Below are positions 32,715-41,329 of a stretch of DNA of 52,412 bases, one piece after another; position 1 is the stretch's first letter, and each line of letters starts with the position of its first letter. This DNA comes from Archangium sp. (GTDB taxonomy: Bacteria > Myxococcota > Myxococcia > Myxococcales > Myxococcaceae), in contig JALHMW010000032.1 of the NCBI GenBank assembly GCA_022843845.1, positions 1-52,412 of the forward strand, in the 5' to 3' direction. The translations under genes and the position numbers were made by a program. Under the pieces are notes generated by a model. That model was not told where the DNA came from. It was given only the letters and a program-made list of their open reading frames with translations, and ran no database searches.

Positions 32715-34021
32715 GCACAGAGAATCTCAGAACGCGGCTTTCGGCCATGGCGGCGAACCCGACGGTGATGTTTCTGTTTGCGGGTGTCGCGTCTCGGGCG
32801 GGCAGCGTCATTCTCATCCCCCTGTATGCGCGCTCACTCAGCCCGGTCGAGTACGGGAAGGTTGCTCTCTACCAGTCTCTATTGGTGTTTCTGCCATTGT
32901 GGTTTTCGCTTGGGTCGACTTCCGCCCTGCCGCACTTCTACTTCTCCACTAAAGAGGGGCCTGAGCGAGAGGTGCGTTTGTTTCGATTCGCGCTCGTTCA
33001 ATTTCGCATCGTTGCCACGGCCTTTCTGGTGCATTGCGTCCTCGTTTGGGCCGGCATGGCGTTGGGCTGGATCGCGAAGGACGGAGTGGTGTACTGGGTG
33101 CTATTCGGTGGCGCATGCTTAGGGTTTGGCAGTCTTGTTGAGTCATACCTGAGAGTTTCACGGCGAGCGCATCAGGCAATGCTCCTCAGCATAGCAGGCG
33201 CGGCGACGCAAATTGGGTCGGGGTTGCTTCTTGTATGGTATCTAAGAAGAGGTGCTCTTGGGGTCATTGAGGCTCAGGTAGCACCTGCAGTAGTCACGGC
33301 CATAGCGGCAATAGCATTGGTTTTTTCGTGGTCAAGGCACGACGTTGGCGTGGTGGGTGCCCATGTAGGAGGCATGCCAGGCGTTTCTGCAGTTGAGGTG
33401 ATGCGCTTTTCTCTTCCGTTTTTGCCTCACTTTCTTGCTGGGTGGGTTTACGGAATGGCAGATCGCTGGATTCTTGCTGGTGTTGGTCTTGATGCTGACT
33501 TGGGGCGATACGCTCTCGCTTCGCAGATTGCGATACCCGTAGCGCTCGTCGCTACTGCCACGAATGATGCCCAGACCGCGGAGATAGGGCGGCTATTGTC
33601 GCAGTCCAGCGGTCGCGACTTCTTGACTGCTGGCCGACGTTTCTTCCCCCGGATTCTCATTCCTGTTCTCGTGGCCGCGATTGGCGTTGCGTTGGTCTCC
33701 CCCCTCGTGCCGGTCCTGCTGGGGCCAAACTACGAAGGGTTGTGGGGTTTTGTGGTCGCTGTGGCGCTTATTGGTGTGGTCGAGAGTTTGTACTACCCAG
33801 CATCGAACATGCTCTATTTTTCAGGAAAATCTGCATTGATTCCTATTGCAACGATCCTCTCGGCAATAGCTAGTCTCGTGCTTGTGTGGGGTTTGGCGTC
33901 CTTTGCGGGGGTTTGGGGGGTTCTGGGCGCTCGATTGTTGGGGGCTGGGTTGCGTGTGTTTGTATTTGTTTTTTTTGTGATGATTGCGGCGCGCGCTGTT
34001 AGGCGAGGCGGTGTGGCTTGA
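32711..34021 (+). CDS. wzx: Wzx-like polysaccharide flippase (MOP superfamily)
   Basis: A 436-residue integral membrane protein with about twelve helices. Family-like blocks are the N-terminal FLFAGVASRAGSVILIPLYARSLSPVEYGKVALYQSL, ISGA-type middle helices (VMRFSLPFLPHFLAGWVYGMADRWILA) and the YYPASNMLYFSGKSALIPIATI region near the end. It would flip undecaprenyl-PP-linked repeat units across the inner membrane. The base composition is visibly lower in GC than its neighbours, with T-rich codons and runs of T near 33960-33976. This suggests recent transfer together with the next gene. It is the only Wzx candidate in the window. Confidence 0.9.
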   Translation: MSTENLRTRLSAMAANPTVMFLFAGVASRAGSVILIPLYARSLSPVEYGKVALYQSLLVFLPLWFSLGSTSALPHFYFSTKEGPEREVRLFRFALVQFRIVATAFLVHCVLVWAGMALGWIAKDGVVYWVLFGGACLGFGSLVESYLRVSRRAHQAMLLSIAGAATQIGSGLLLVWYLRRGALGVIEAQVAPAVVTAIAAIALVFSWSRHDVGVVGAHVGGMPGVSAVEVMRFSLPFLPHFLAGWVYGMADRWILAGVGLDADLGRYALASQIAIPVALVATATNDAQTAEIGRLLSQSSGRDFLTAGRRFFPRILIPVLVAAIGVALVSPLVPVLLGPNYEGLWGFVVAVALIGVVESLYYPASNMLYFSGKSALIPIATILSAIASLVLVWGLASFAGVWGVLGARLLGAGLRVFVFVFFVMIAARAVRRGGVA

Positions 34022-35487
34022 ATGGTCGATCTGTTGGTGCGGTGGTCGAGGCGATTTGGGCTCTTGAGGATAGGTTTCCGGTTGATGAGTGGGTGGTTGA
34101 CGGTCTGCATGTTTGGCCGATCGTTCGCTACCATTTGTACAATCAGGGATATCGCCTCCGCCCCGACGTGGCGACGACTCGCGACGGGATTCTGCGGCGC
34201 GCAGGGCGAAGGATGCGGGGGGTAGTTAGTGAATTGGGTTCTGTTGGTCGGCTGGCTTTAGCTCTCCAGCCTGCTGATGTGCTGTTTGTTTCGGATGGGG
34301 TTTCGTTCGTGCGCACACCCGTTGGTCTTGTCGACCGCTATGCCTATCCATTTGTCGAGATGTCGACCGAACTTGGGCTTTCAGTAGCGGTAGTGCAACC
34401 TTCTGCGAGTTCTTCGTTTACGGGTCGTCAGAGCAAATCGCAGTCGCTTGGTGGATTGGTTGGTTGGGCTGAGGCGATTGGGGCAATTCGGGGTCGACTT
34501 GTTGATGCGAGGGTTCGATTGCCGGGTTTCGAGGCGGCCATGGCGATCTTTCAGAGGGTGGTCGGTGTTAGCCCGCCGAATACAAGAGATATCGTCTTGT
34601 CTTCGGTGGCTGTGGAGGCGATTTCAGCGGTCATGCTTCGTGTCTTGGATTATGTTGGGCCGAAGCTTGTGCCTGTGGTTTGTTATTATGGCGCACCGCA
34701 GTATGCCATGATGTTGGCTTGCAAGAGGCGTGGAGTGAAATCAATGGATGTGCAGCACGGTCTTAACGGCGAATATCATTGGGCGTACTCTCGATGGTCA
34801 AGAGTGCCGAGTGGTGGCTATGAAGTTCTTCCAGATGTCTTTTGGTGTTGGCGCCAGGAGGACGTGAGCGCGGTTCGGGCCTGGTCGACGAAGTGTGCGA
34901 CGAAAGCAGTGCTCGGTGGCGACCCAATTGTGCGTTGGTTTGCTTCGGAGTCGCAGAACTCTTTCGTTGATGAAACTGCGCTCGCGCGTTTGAAGGTGCT
35001 CGCGAAGGGGCGTCGCTTGATCTTGTTGACGCTGAATGGATACGAATCGCAGGAGACTCTTCGTCAGTACGTTGGCGTCTCAAAAGACCTGAGCGATGAG
35101 TTCTTCTTTCTGTTTCGCGTGCATCCGGTTCGGTTGGGTCAGAAGGAGGTTGTTCGCAAGTTGCTAAAGGACGACGACGGTGCTGAGCTTGACCTTGCGT
35201 CTGACCTGCCAATTTGGACTTTACTGCGCATAGTTGCAGTGCATGTGACCGAGGTGTCTTCTTCAGTCTTGGATGCGCTGTCTTTCGGGGTACCTAGCGT
35301 GATATTGGGACGCACGGATTTGGATTTGTTTCGCGCTGAGATCGAGTCCGGGTGGGCGGTTGCGGTAGGGTCGAGTGAAGAGTTGCGTGACGCAATGCTT
35401 AAGCAGTTGAATAGGGTGAGCCTACTTCGTCGACCGGAGTTGCCCGATTCCAGGGCGGTTTTGGAGGCTGTCATTGCTGATTCTTGA
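34018..35487 (+). CDS. GT-B-like surface-carbohydrate protein, family not recognised
   Basis: A 489-residue protein starting at a TTG that overlaps the flippase stop (TTGA). Two domains can be seen. In the N-terminal part, WVVDGLHVWPIVRYHLYNQ and PADVLFVSDGVSFV precede YYGAPQYAMMLACKRRGVKSMDVQHGLNG, whose QHG after a hydrophobic strand is shared with capsule Kdo-transferase/CDP-glycerol-transferase-like GT-B folds. The C-terminal part has RRLILLTLNG, FFFLFRVHPVRLGQKEVV and HVTEVSSSVLDALSFGVPSVILG, a typical donor-site H-P and S-S-x-x-D pattern. It is probably a glycosyltransferase acting on the Pse-like sugar made downstream, but this is inference. Low GC, as for wzx. Confidence 0.7.
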   Translation: MNGRSVGAVVEAIWALEDRFPVDEWVVDGLHVWPIVRYHLYNQGYRLRPDVATTRDGILRRAGRRMRGVVSELGSVGRLALALQPADVLFVSDGVSFVRTPVGLVDRYAYPFVEMSTELGLSVAVVQPSASSSFTGRQSKSQSLGGLVGWAEAIGAIRGRLVDARVRLPGFEAAMAIFQRVVGVSPPNTRDIVLSSVAVEAISAVMLRVLDYVGPKLVPVVCYYGAPQYAMMLACKRRGVKSMDVQHGLNGEYHWAYSRWSRVPSGGYEVLPDVFWCWRQEDVSAVRAWSTKCATKAVLGGDPIVRWFASESQNSFVDETALARLKVLAKGRRLILLTLNGYESQETLRQYVGVSKDLSDEFFFLFRVHPVRLGQKEVVRKLLKDDDGAELDLASDLPIWTLLRIVAVHVTEVSSSVLDALSFGVPSVILGRTDLDLFRAEIESGWAVAVGSSEELRDAMLKQLNRVSLLRRPELPDSRAVLEAVIADS

Positions 35488-35494
35488 GGACACA

Positions 35495-36544
35495 GTGGGT
35501 AATACGGAATTCATTCGAGGAAAGGTTGTGCTCGTTACCGGTGCGGCTGGCACCATCGGGGGCGTGCTCTGCGAACGACTCGCACCTCAAGTTCGGGCCC
35601 TGCGCTGCCTCGACCACTCCGAGAACGACCTCTTCTTTCTGAACCAGCGGCTGCAATCGGTCGGTGCGCCGGTCGCCCCGTTCATTGGCGACGTCCGAGA
35701 CATGGACAGGCTTCGCTTCGCGTTGAGCGGCGTCGACGTCGTCTTCCACACGGCAGCGCTGAAGCACGTGGGGCTCGGCGAGTACAACCCCTTCGAGATC
35801 GTCCAGACCAACCTCGTCGGGGTGAACAACGTCATTCGCGCCTCGTTGGAAGCAAATGTCGAGCGCGTCGTCTTCACGTCCTCGGACAAGGCGGTCAACC
35901 CCACCAACGTCATGGGCGCCTCGAAGATGATGGGTGAGCGCCTCGTCGCAGCCGCGAACGAGATTCGCGGCACGCACCGCACCCGCTTTGCTGCCGTTCG
36001 GTTCGGAAACGTGATCGGGTCGAGAGGCTCCGTGGTGCCGATCTTCGCGGGCCAAATGCTCCGCGGCGAGCCGGTGACACTCACCGACGCCGGAATGAGC
36101 CGCTACGTCATGACCATAGCCGAGGCCGGCTCGCTCGTCATCGAGGCCGGCGCGCAGGCCAAAGGCGGCGAGGTCTTTGTCACCAAGATGCGGGCGCTCA
36201 AGGTGCTGGATCTCGCCCATGCCATGTGGACGATCCTCAAGGGCGCTGGTGAGCCGCGGCTGAACTTCATCGGCCCTCGCGCGGGAGAGAAGCTCTTCGA
36301 GGAGTTGATCTCGACCGACGAGATGAGTCGCACCGTTGAGCTGGAGCGTTTGCTCGTCGTCCTCTCACCGAACGCCGGCTCATACGGCGGCGCGACGAGC
36401 GAGAACATGTCCGACGCCAAGCCGGTCACCCGCGAGTGGCACTCGGGTAAAGATCACCTCATGAGCCGTGCCGACATCGTGACGTACCTGCAGACGCACA
36501 AGGTGCTCGAGCCCTTCCTGCAGAGTGGGGGGCTGCTGCCGTGA
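35495..36544 (+). CDS. Soluble UDP-GlcNAc 4,6-dehydratase, PseB/CapD-like
   Basis: A 349-residue extended SDR of the Polysacc_synt_2 family. It has VVLVTGAAGTIGGVLCERL, FHTAALKHVGLGEYNPFE, the SSDKAVNPTNVMGASK active-site stretch, RFGNVIGSRGSVVPIF and GPRAGEKLFEELIS. In position it is the PseB step of the nonulosonic acid pathway. However, the residue usually Tyr in PseB (NLYGATK) is Met here, as in PglF/WbpM-type retaining enzymes. The GTG at 35495 is preferred because GAGGA lies at 35486-35490; a TTG at 35474 would overlap the previous gene. GC returns to the genome-like level within this gene. Confidence 0.87.
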   Translation: MGNTEFIRGKVVLVTGAAGTIGGVLCERLAPQVRALRCLDHSENDLFFLNQRLQSVGAPVAPFIGDVRDMDRLRFALSGVDVVFHTAALKHVGLGEYNPFEIVQTNLVGVNNVIRASLEANVERVVFTSSDKAVNPTNVMGASKMMGERLVAAANEIRGTHRTRFAAVRFGNVIGSRGSVVPIFAGQMLRGEPVTLTDAGMSRYVMTIAEAGSLVIEAGAQAKGGEVFVTKMRALKVLDLAHAMWTILKGAGEPRLNFIGPRAGEKLFEELISTDEMSRTVELERLLVVLSPNAGSYGGATSENMSDAKPVTREWHSGKDHLMSRADIVTYLQTHKVLEPFLQSGGLLP

Positions 36545-37563
36545 AGTGTCTCGTGACGGGTGGGGCCGGCTTCATCGGCCGGTGGGTCGTGGCTCGGTTG
36601 CTCCAGGATGGCCACGAGGTGACGGCGCTCGACGATCTCTCGAACGGTCGAAAGCAGAACCTCGCCGAGCTCGAGGGCGCGAAGGGCTTCAACGGGCTGG
36701 TGCACGGCGACCTCACGCGCGCTGACGTGCTCGACCCGCTCTTCAAGCAGTCGTGGGACCTCGTGCTGCACCTCGGCGCGTCGATTCACGTGCAGAAGTC
36801 CATCGACGACCCCGAGCCGACCTTCCGAAACGACGCCATCGGCACCTTCCGCGTGCTCGAGGCGTGTCGACGCCAGTACTTCACCCAGAACGGCCTCGAT
36901 CTCGACGCGAAGCACTTCGACTTCGATCGCGACGTGCCGAAGCTCAAGGTGCGCAGTCCCCGCGTCGCCGTGATGTCGACCTGCATGGTCTACGATCTGG
37001 CTGGCGGTCAGGCGATCAAGGAGAGCCACCCGTACCGGCCTGCTTCTCCGTACGCGGCCGCCAAGATCGGCGCCGACATGCTGGCCCTTTCGTACTTCCA
37101 CGCGTACCGCATGCCGGTCGCCGTCGTTCGGCCCTTCAATACGTACGGCCCGTTCCAGAAGAGCAACTCCGAAGGCGGCGTCGTCTCGATCTTCCTGAAG
37201 CGCGACCTCGCGAACGAGCCGCTCCTCGTCAAGGGCTCGGGGGAGCAGACGCGCGACCTGCTCTACGTCGAGGACTGCGCGGAGTTCGTGGTGCGCGCCG
37301 CACAATCGGAGAAGACCGAGGGCAAGGTCGTCAACGCCGGCACCGGTCGTGACGTCTCGGTGAACCAGCTCGCCGCCATCTGCTGCTCGGCTGGAAACCG
37401 CGTCGACCGCGTCGCGCACGATCATCCCCAGGCGGAGATCATGAAGCTGTGCTGCGACCCGTCGCTCGCCAGGGACCTCATCGAATGGACGCCATCGACA
37501 ACGCTCGAGGCCGGCGTGGCGAAGACGCGGGCCTGGCTGGCGAACAACCGCTGGGCATGGTGA
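36541..37563 (+). CDS. NAD-dependent epimerase/dehydratase (extended SDR)
   Basis: A 340-residue SDR coupled to the previous gene by GTGA. The cofactor motif is CLVTGGAGFIGRWVVARLL. The active site is STCMVYD followed by SPYAAAKIGAD (YxxxK). VVRPFNTYGPFQ and TRDLLYVEDCAEFV are family blocks. An insertion of about 25 residues between the fourth and fifth strands (YFTQNGLDLDAKHFDFDRD) is unusual. Canonical Pse and Leg pathways do not need a second SDR between the dehydratase and the aminotransferase. It may epimerise or further modify the keto-sugar, or make a separate nucleotide sugar. Its specificity cannot be read from sequence. Confidence 0.85.
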   Translation: MKCLVTGGAGFIGRWVVARLLQDGHEVTALDDLSNGRKQNLAELEGAKGFNGLVHGDLTRADVLDPLFKQSWDLVLHLGASIHVQKSIDDPEPTFRNDAIGTFRVLEACRRQYFTQNGLDLDAKHFDFDRDVPKLKVRSPRVAVMSTCMVYDLAGGQAIKESHPYRPASPYAAAKIGADMLALSYFHAYRMPVAVVRPFNTYGPFQKSNSEGGVVSIFLKRDLANEPLLVKGSGEQTRDLLYVEDCAEFVVRAAQSEKTEGKVVNAGTGRDVSVNQLAAICCSAGNRVDRVAHDHPQAEIMKLCCDPSLARDLIEWTPSTTLEAGVAKTRAWLANNRWAW

Positions 37564-37572
37564 ACGAACGCC

Positions 37573-38784
37573 ATGCTCCCCTACGGTAGGCAGGTCATCG
37601 AAGAAGACGACATCGCAGCGGTCGTCGAGCAGCTCCGCTCCGACTGGCTCACGCAAGGCCCGGCGGTCGCGAAGTTCGAAGAGGCGCTGTGTGGCCTCAC
37701 CGGCGCTCGCTACGCCGTCGCAGTCTCGTCGGGCACGGCCGCGCTGCATCTGGCGGCGCTCGCGGCGGGCGTTCGTTCCGGCGACACTGGTGTCACCTCA
37801 GACGTGACCTTCGTCGCCTCGGCGAACTGCATTCGCTACGCGGGTGGTTCGCCGCGGCTGGTCGACGTCGATCCCCGAACCGGGCACATCTCGCTCGAGG
37901 CGCTCCGGGCCGAAGTCGCACGGCTGAAGTCGAAGGGGACGCCGCCGAAGGTCATCGTGCCAGTCGACTTCTCAGGCTCGGTCGCCGACCTCGAGGGAGT
38001 GCGCGCGATCGCGGACTCAGTTGGCGCCATCGTCATCGAGGACGCCGCACATTCGCTGGGCGCGACCTACACCGCGCGCGACGGCGCGACCCGCAACGCG
38101 GCCAGCTGTGCGCACACGCAGATGGCGATTCTCTCGTTCCACCCGGTGAAGCACATCACCACCGGCGAGGGCGGAGCGATCACCACGAATGATGAGGGCG
38201 CCTACCGCACGCTGCTCGAGCTCAGAACGCACGGCATCACGAAGGACCCGGCGAAGCTCAAACAGGTGGACGGGCCCTGGTACTACGAGCAGCAGTCGCT
38301 CGGGTACCACTACCGGATCACCGACCTGCAGTGCGCGCTCGGCCTGTCGCAGGCGAAGAAGCTCGGGCGCTTCGTGGCCCGGCGGCGTGAGCTCGCGGCG
38401 CGCTACGACAAGGCGTTTGCCGCAGGCGCTTTCCCCACGGTGGTGAGGCCGCTCGGGCAGCCGCCCGCGACCGTGTCCTCGTACCACCTCTACGTGATCA
38501 ACCTCGTCGCACGCGCGGGTGAGACGCTCGCGCAGGTGTCACAGCGGCGGCGGGCGCTCTACGACGGCCTCAGAGAAAAGGGCATCGGGCCGCAGGTCCA
38601 CTACATCCCCGTGCACCGGCAGCCCGACTTCGTCGCGGCGGGCCTCGCGAACGGCGACTTCCCGGGCGCCGACACCTACTACGCGGGGTGCCTCAGCCTG
38701 CCGATGTTCCCCGGCATGGTGGACGGAGACGTCGAGCGGGTGGTCGACGCCGTCGGCTCCGTGCTCCTTCAGAACGCGTCGTGA
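37573..38784 (+). CDS. pseC: PseC-like UDP-4-keto-sugar transaminase
   Basis: A 403-residue DegT/DnrJ/EryC1 transaminase. The opening LPYGRQVIEEDDIAAVVEQLRSDWLTQGPAVAKFE is close to the PseC consensus. VSSGTAALHLAAL, VIEDAAHSLGA and the PLP-lysine segment SFHPVKHITTGEGGAI are the PseC-type signature. HYRITDLQCALG and the C-terminal SLPMFPGM complete it. The enzyme would put the C4 amino group on the 4-keto-6-deoxy sugar from the upstream dehydratase. It lies 9 bases after the SDR gene and overlaps pseG by GTGA. Confidence 0.9.
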   Translation: MLPYGRQVIEEDDIAAVVEQLRSDWLTQGPAVAKFEEALCGLTGARYAVAVSSGTAALHLAALAAGVRSGDTGVTSDVTFVASANCIRYAGGSPRLVDVDPRTGHISLEALRAEVARLKSKGTPPKVIVPVDFSGSVADLEGVRAIADSVGAIVIEDAAHSLGATYTARDGATRNAASCAHTQMAILSFHPVKHITTGEGGAITTNDEGAYRTLLELRTHGITKDPAKLKQVDGPWYYEQQSLGYHYRITDLQCALGLSQAKKLGRFVARRRELAARYDKAFAAGAFPTVVRPLGQPPATVSSYHLYVINLVARAGETLAQVSQRRRALYDGLREKGIGPQVHYIPVHRQPDFVAAGLANGDFPGADTYYAGCLSLPMFPGMVDGDVERVVDAVGSVLLQNAS

Positions 38785-39794
38785 CGCCGAAGGTCCTTCT
38801 CATTCGGGCCGACGCGGGACCTTCCATCGGCGCTGGTCACCTGATGCGCATGCTCGCGCTCGCAGAGGCGTGGTGTGCGCGCGGCGGCACCTTCGTCGTC
38901 GCTGGCGCAGTGCCTTCAGCCTTCGTGCCCAGAATCGAAGCGCTGGGCGGCACGGTCATCGACCGCCCAGTGCATGAGGCCGATGGGACATGGACGACGG
39001 TGACCGCGCAGGAGCTCCGTGCCGCCGCAGTCGTCGCCGACGGCTACTCGTTCCACGCCGACTTCCAGCGGCCGATCGTCGAAGCAGGCATCCCGCTCCT
39101 GGTGGTCGACGACAACGGCGAGAACGCGGAGTACCTGGCGCCGTTGGTCCTCAACCTGAACGTCCACGCTGCCGAGTCCCAGTACGTCCGGCGTGCGGCC
39201 AACACGCAGCTGCTCCTCGGAGCTCGGTACGCCCTCATTCGTCGCGAGATCGTCGAAGCGGCGTCACGAGCGCTTCCCGGCGATCGCCCCGTGGAGCGCT
39301 GCCTGATGACGCTCGGTGGTGCCGACCCGCTCGATCTCACCGGACGACTCCTTCGCCATCAGGCGCGCTCGTCGTTCTCCTGGTGCGTCGTGGTGGGCGG
39401 CGCAAACCCGCGCATGGCTGACTACGAGCGCCTGGCCCCTGCTGCTGAGTTGGTCTTCAACACGAGCCACTTCGCCGACCACGCGCTTCGCTGTCAGTTG
39501 GCGTTCGCGGGCGCCGGCGGAACGGTCTGGGAGCTGGCACTCCTCAACGTCCCGAGCGCAGTGGTCGCCGTCGCCGACAACCAGGTGGAGCTCGCCGAGC
39601 GCCTCGCTGCGCTTGGGGCGGTCGAGTACTTCGGCGACGCGCGCGAGGTGGGGTCGCCGGAGTCGTGGCTCGAAGGGCTCGAGGCCCTCGCGAGCTCGCC
39701 AGAACGGCGTCGAAGGCTGATCGACTCGGCGCGTGCAATCGTCGATGGTTCAGGCGCCGAGCGCGTCGTGCAGAAACTCCTGGAGGTCGTCTGA
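38781..39794 (+). CDS. pseG: PseG-like UDP-sugar hydrolase
   Basis: A 337-residue GT-B-fold hydrolase. The N-terminus KVLLIRADAGPSIGAGHLMRMLALAEAW contains the IGAGHLMR motif of PseG, including its active-site His. VVADGYSF, VVDDNGENAEYLAPLVLNLN, LMTLGGADP and the C-terminal LAFAGAGGTVWELALLNVPSAVV are also characteristic. PseG removes UDP from the 2,4-diacetamido sugar before condensation with phosphoenolpyruvate. The GTG at 38781 gives the family N-terminus and overlaps the pseC stop. Its TGA shares its final base with the pseI ATG (TGATG). Legionaminate routes use a hydrolysing 2-epimerase here instead, so PseG favours a Pse-type sugar. Confidence 0.9.
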   Translation: MTPKVLLIRADAGPSIGAGHLMRMLALAEAWCARGGTFVVAGAVPSAFVPRIEALGGTVIDRPVHEADGTWTTVTAQELRAAAVVADGYSFHADFQRPIVEAGIPLLVVDDNGENAEYLAPLVLNLNVHAAESQYVRRAANTQLLLGARYALIRREIVEAASRALPGDRPVERCLMTLGGADPLDLTGRLLRHQARSSFSWCVVVGGANPRMADYERLAPAAELVFNTSHFADHALRCQLAFAGAGGTVWELALLNVPSAVVAVADNQVELAERLAALGAVEYFGDAREVGSPESWLEGLEALASSPERRRRLIDSARAIVDGSGAERVVQKLLEVV

Positions 39795-41329
39795 TGCCGG
39801 GCTTCAACATCGGTTCGAAACGCGTCGCTGACGACGCCCCCGTGTACTTCGTCGCCGAGCTCTCGGCGAACCACGGTCACAGCCTCGACAAGGCGCTGCA
39901 GACCGTCGAGGCCGCGGCGAAGGCGGGTGCCGATGCCATCAAGCTCCAGACCTACACGCCCGACACGTTGACCTTGAAGAGTGACGCGCCGCCGTTCGTG
40001 GTGAAGACGAAGAACGTCTGGGCGGGGCGCACGCTGCATGACCTCTACGCCGAAGCGATGACGCCGTGGGAGTGGCACGAGAAGTTGATGAAGGCCGCGG
40101 CCGACCTTGGCCTCGCGTGCTTCTCGACGCCGTTCGACGCGACGGCCGTGCAGTTCCTCGCCGACCTCGAGGTGCCTGCGTACAAGGTGGCGTCCTTCGA
40201 GGTGACCGATCTGCCCCTCGTCGAGGCGATGGCGCGGCAGGGGAAGCCGATGGTCATCTCGAGCGGCATGGCCTCGCTCGGCGAGATCGAAGCCGCCGTG
40301 CGGGTCTGCCACGAGGTTGGGAATCACGAGATCGCGGTTCTGCGGTGCGTGTCGGCGTACCCGGCAGACCCGCGCTCGATGGACCTGCGCAGCCTCGAGA
40401 TTCTTCGCGGTCTCGGTGTCGTGCTCGGCCTGTCCGACCACACCCGCGACAACATCACCGCGATCGCCGCCGTCACGCTCGGGGCCCGGTTCATCGAGAA
40501 GCACTTCATCGTCGATCGCTCGTGGGGAGGCCCTGACGCGTTCTTCTCGCTCGAGCCGGCTGACTTCCGGAAGCTCGTGGACGAGGTGCGCACGTGCGAA
40601 GCGACGCTCGGCCGGCCCCGCTTTGGTCCTTCGGCAGAGGAGCAGGGGAGCCTTGCGTTTCGTCGTTCGTTGTTCGTCGCCCGCGACGTCGCAGCCGGGC
40701 AGGTGCTCACGTGCGACGACGTGCGTAGTGTTCGGCCGTCGAACGGCCTCGCGCCCCAACACCTGCCTGCCATTCTTGGCCGCACTGCGAGCCGCGCGCT
40801 GAAAGCGGCGGAGCCGTTGACCTGGGAGATGGTCGGCCCTGCCGCGCAGACCCAACCAGTGACCCTCCGGCCTGCGACCGTGGCTGACTCGGCGATGCTG
40901 CTGGCCTGGCGTAACGATCCCGAGACGCGCGCCCAGTCGCGAACGACGACGCCAGTCGAGACGGCCGATCACGAGAAGTGGCTGGCGCGTGTGCTCGCTG
41001 ACCCGAAACGAAAGCTCCTCATCGCAGAACACGAGGGGAGGCCGGTCGGTCAGGTGCGGCTCGACCTCGTGCGTGACGCGACGGCGGAGTTGTCATTCGG
41101 CCTTGGGGTTGAGGCCCGGGGCAAGGCACTCGCCGCCGCCGTGTTGCAGGCCGCCGAACCGCACGCGCGCGACCTCGGCGCCGTCACCATCCTCGCCGAG
41201 GTGCGAAAGGCGAACGAACGGAGCCTGCGCGCGTTCAAGCGGGCGGGGTACTACGGCTTCTGCGAGCACAAGCGCCCCGAGGGTGAGTTCCTCGGCTGTG
41301 AGCGTCGCGTGGCGAGGTACGGCCCGTGA
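39794..41329 (+). CDS. pseI: Pseudaminic acid synthase fused to a GNAT acetyltransferase (PseI-PseH-like)
   Basis: A 511-residue fusion. Residues about 1-280 are a NeuB/PseI TIM barrel with the PseI wording YFVAELSANHGHS, KLQTYTPDTLTL, FSTPFDATAVQFL and FIEKHFIVDRSWGGPDAFFSLEP. Residues about 285-350 are the SAF domain (RSLFVARDVAAGQVL). Residues about 358-505 are a GNAT domain (VTLRPATVADSAMLLAWRNDPETR, GVEARGKALAAAVL, NERSLRAFKRAGY), which matches PseH-type N-acetyltransferases. PseH and PseI are usually separate proteins. The fusion would supply both C4-N-acetylation and condensation with PEP in one polypeptide. The next gene overlaps by GTGA. Confidence 0.92.
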   Translation: MPGFNIGSKRVADDAPVYFVAELSANHGHSLDKALQTVEAAAKAGADAIKLQTYTPDTLTLKSDAPPFVVKTKNVWAGRTLHDLYAEAMTPWEWHEKLMKAAADLGLACFSTPFDATAVQFLADLEVPAYKVASFEVTDLPLVEAMARQGKPMVISSGMASLGEIEAAVRVCHEVGNHEIAVLRCVSAYPADPRSMDLRSLEILRGLGVVLGLSDHTRDNITAIAAVTLGARFIEKHFIVDRSWGGPDAFFSLEPADFRKLVDEVRTCEATLGRPRFGPSAEEQGSLAFRRSLFVARDVAAGQVLTCDDVRSVRPSNGLAPQHLPAILGRTASRALKAAEPLTWEMVGPAAQTQPVTLRPATVADSAMLLAWRNDPETRAQSRTTTPVETADHEKWLARVLADPKRKLLIAEHEGRPVGQVRLDLVRDATAELSFGLGVEARGKALAAAVLQAAEPHARDLGAVTILAEVRKANERSLRAFKRAGYYGFCEHKRPEGEFLGCERRVARYGP

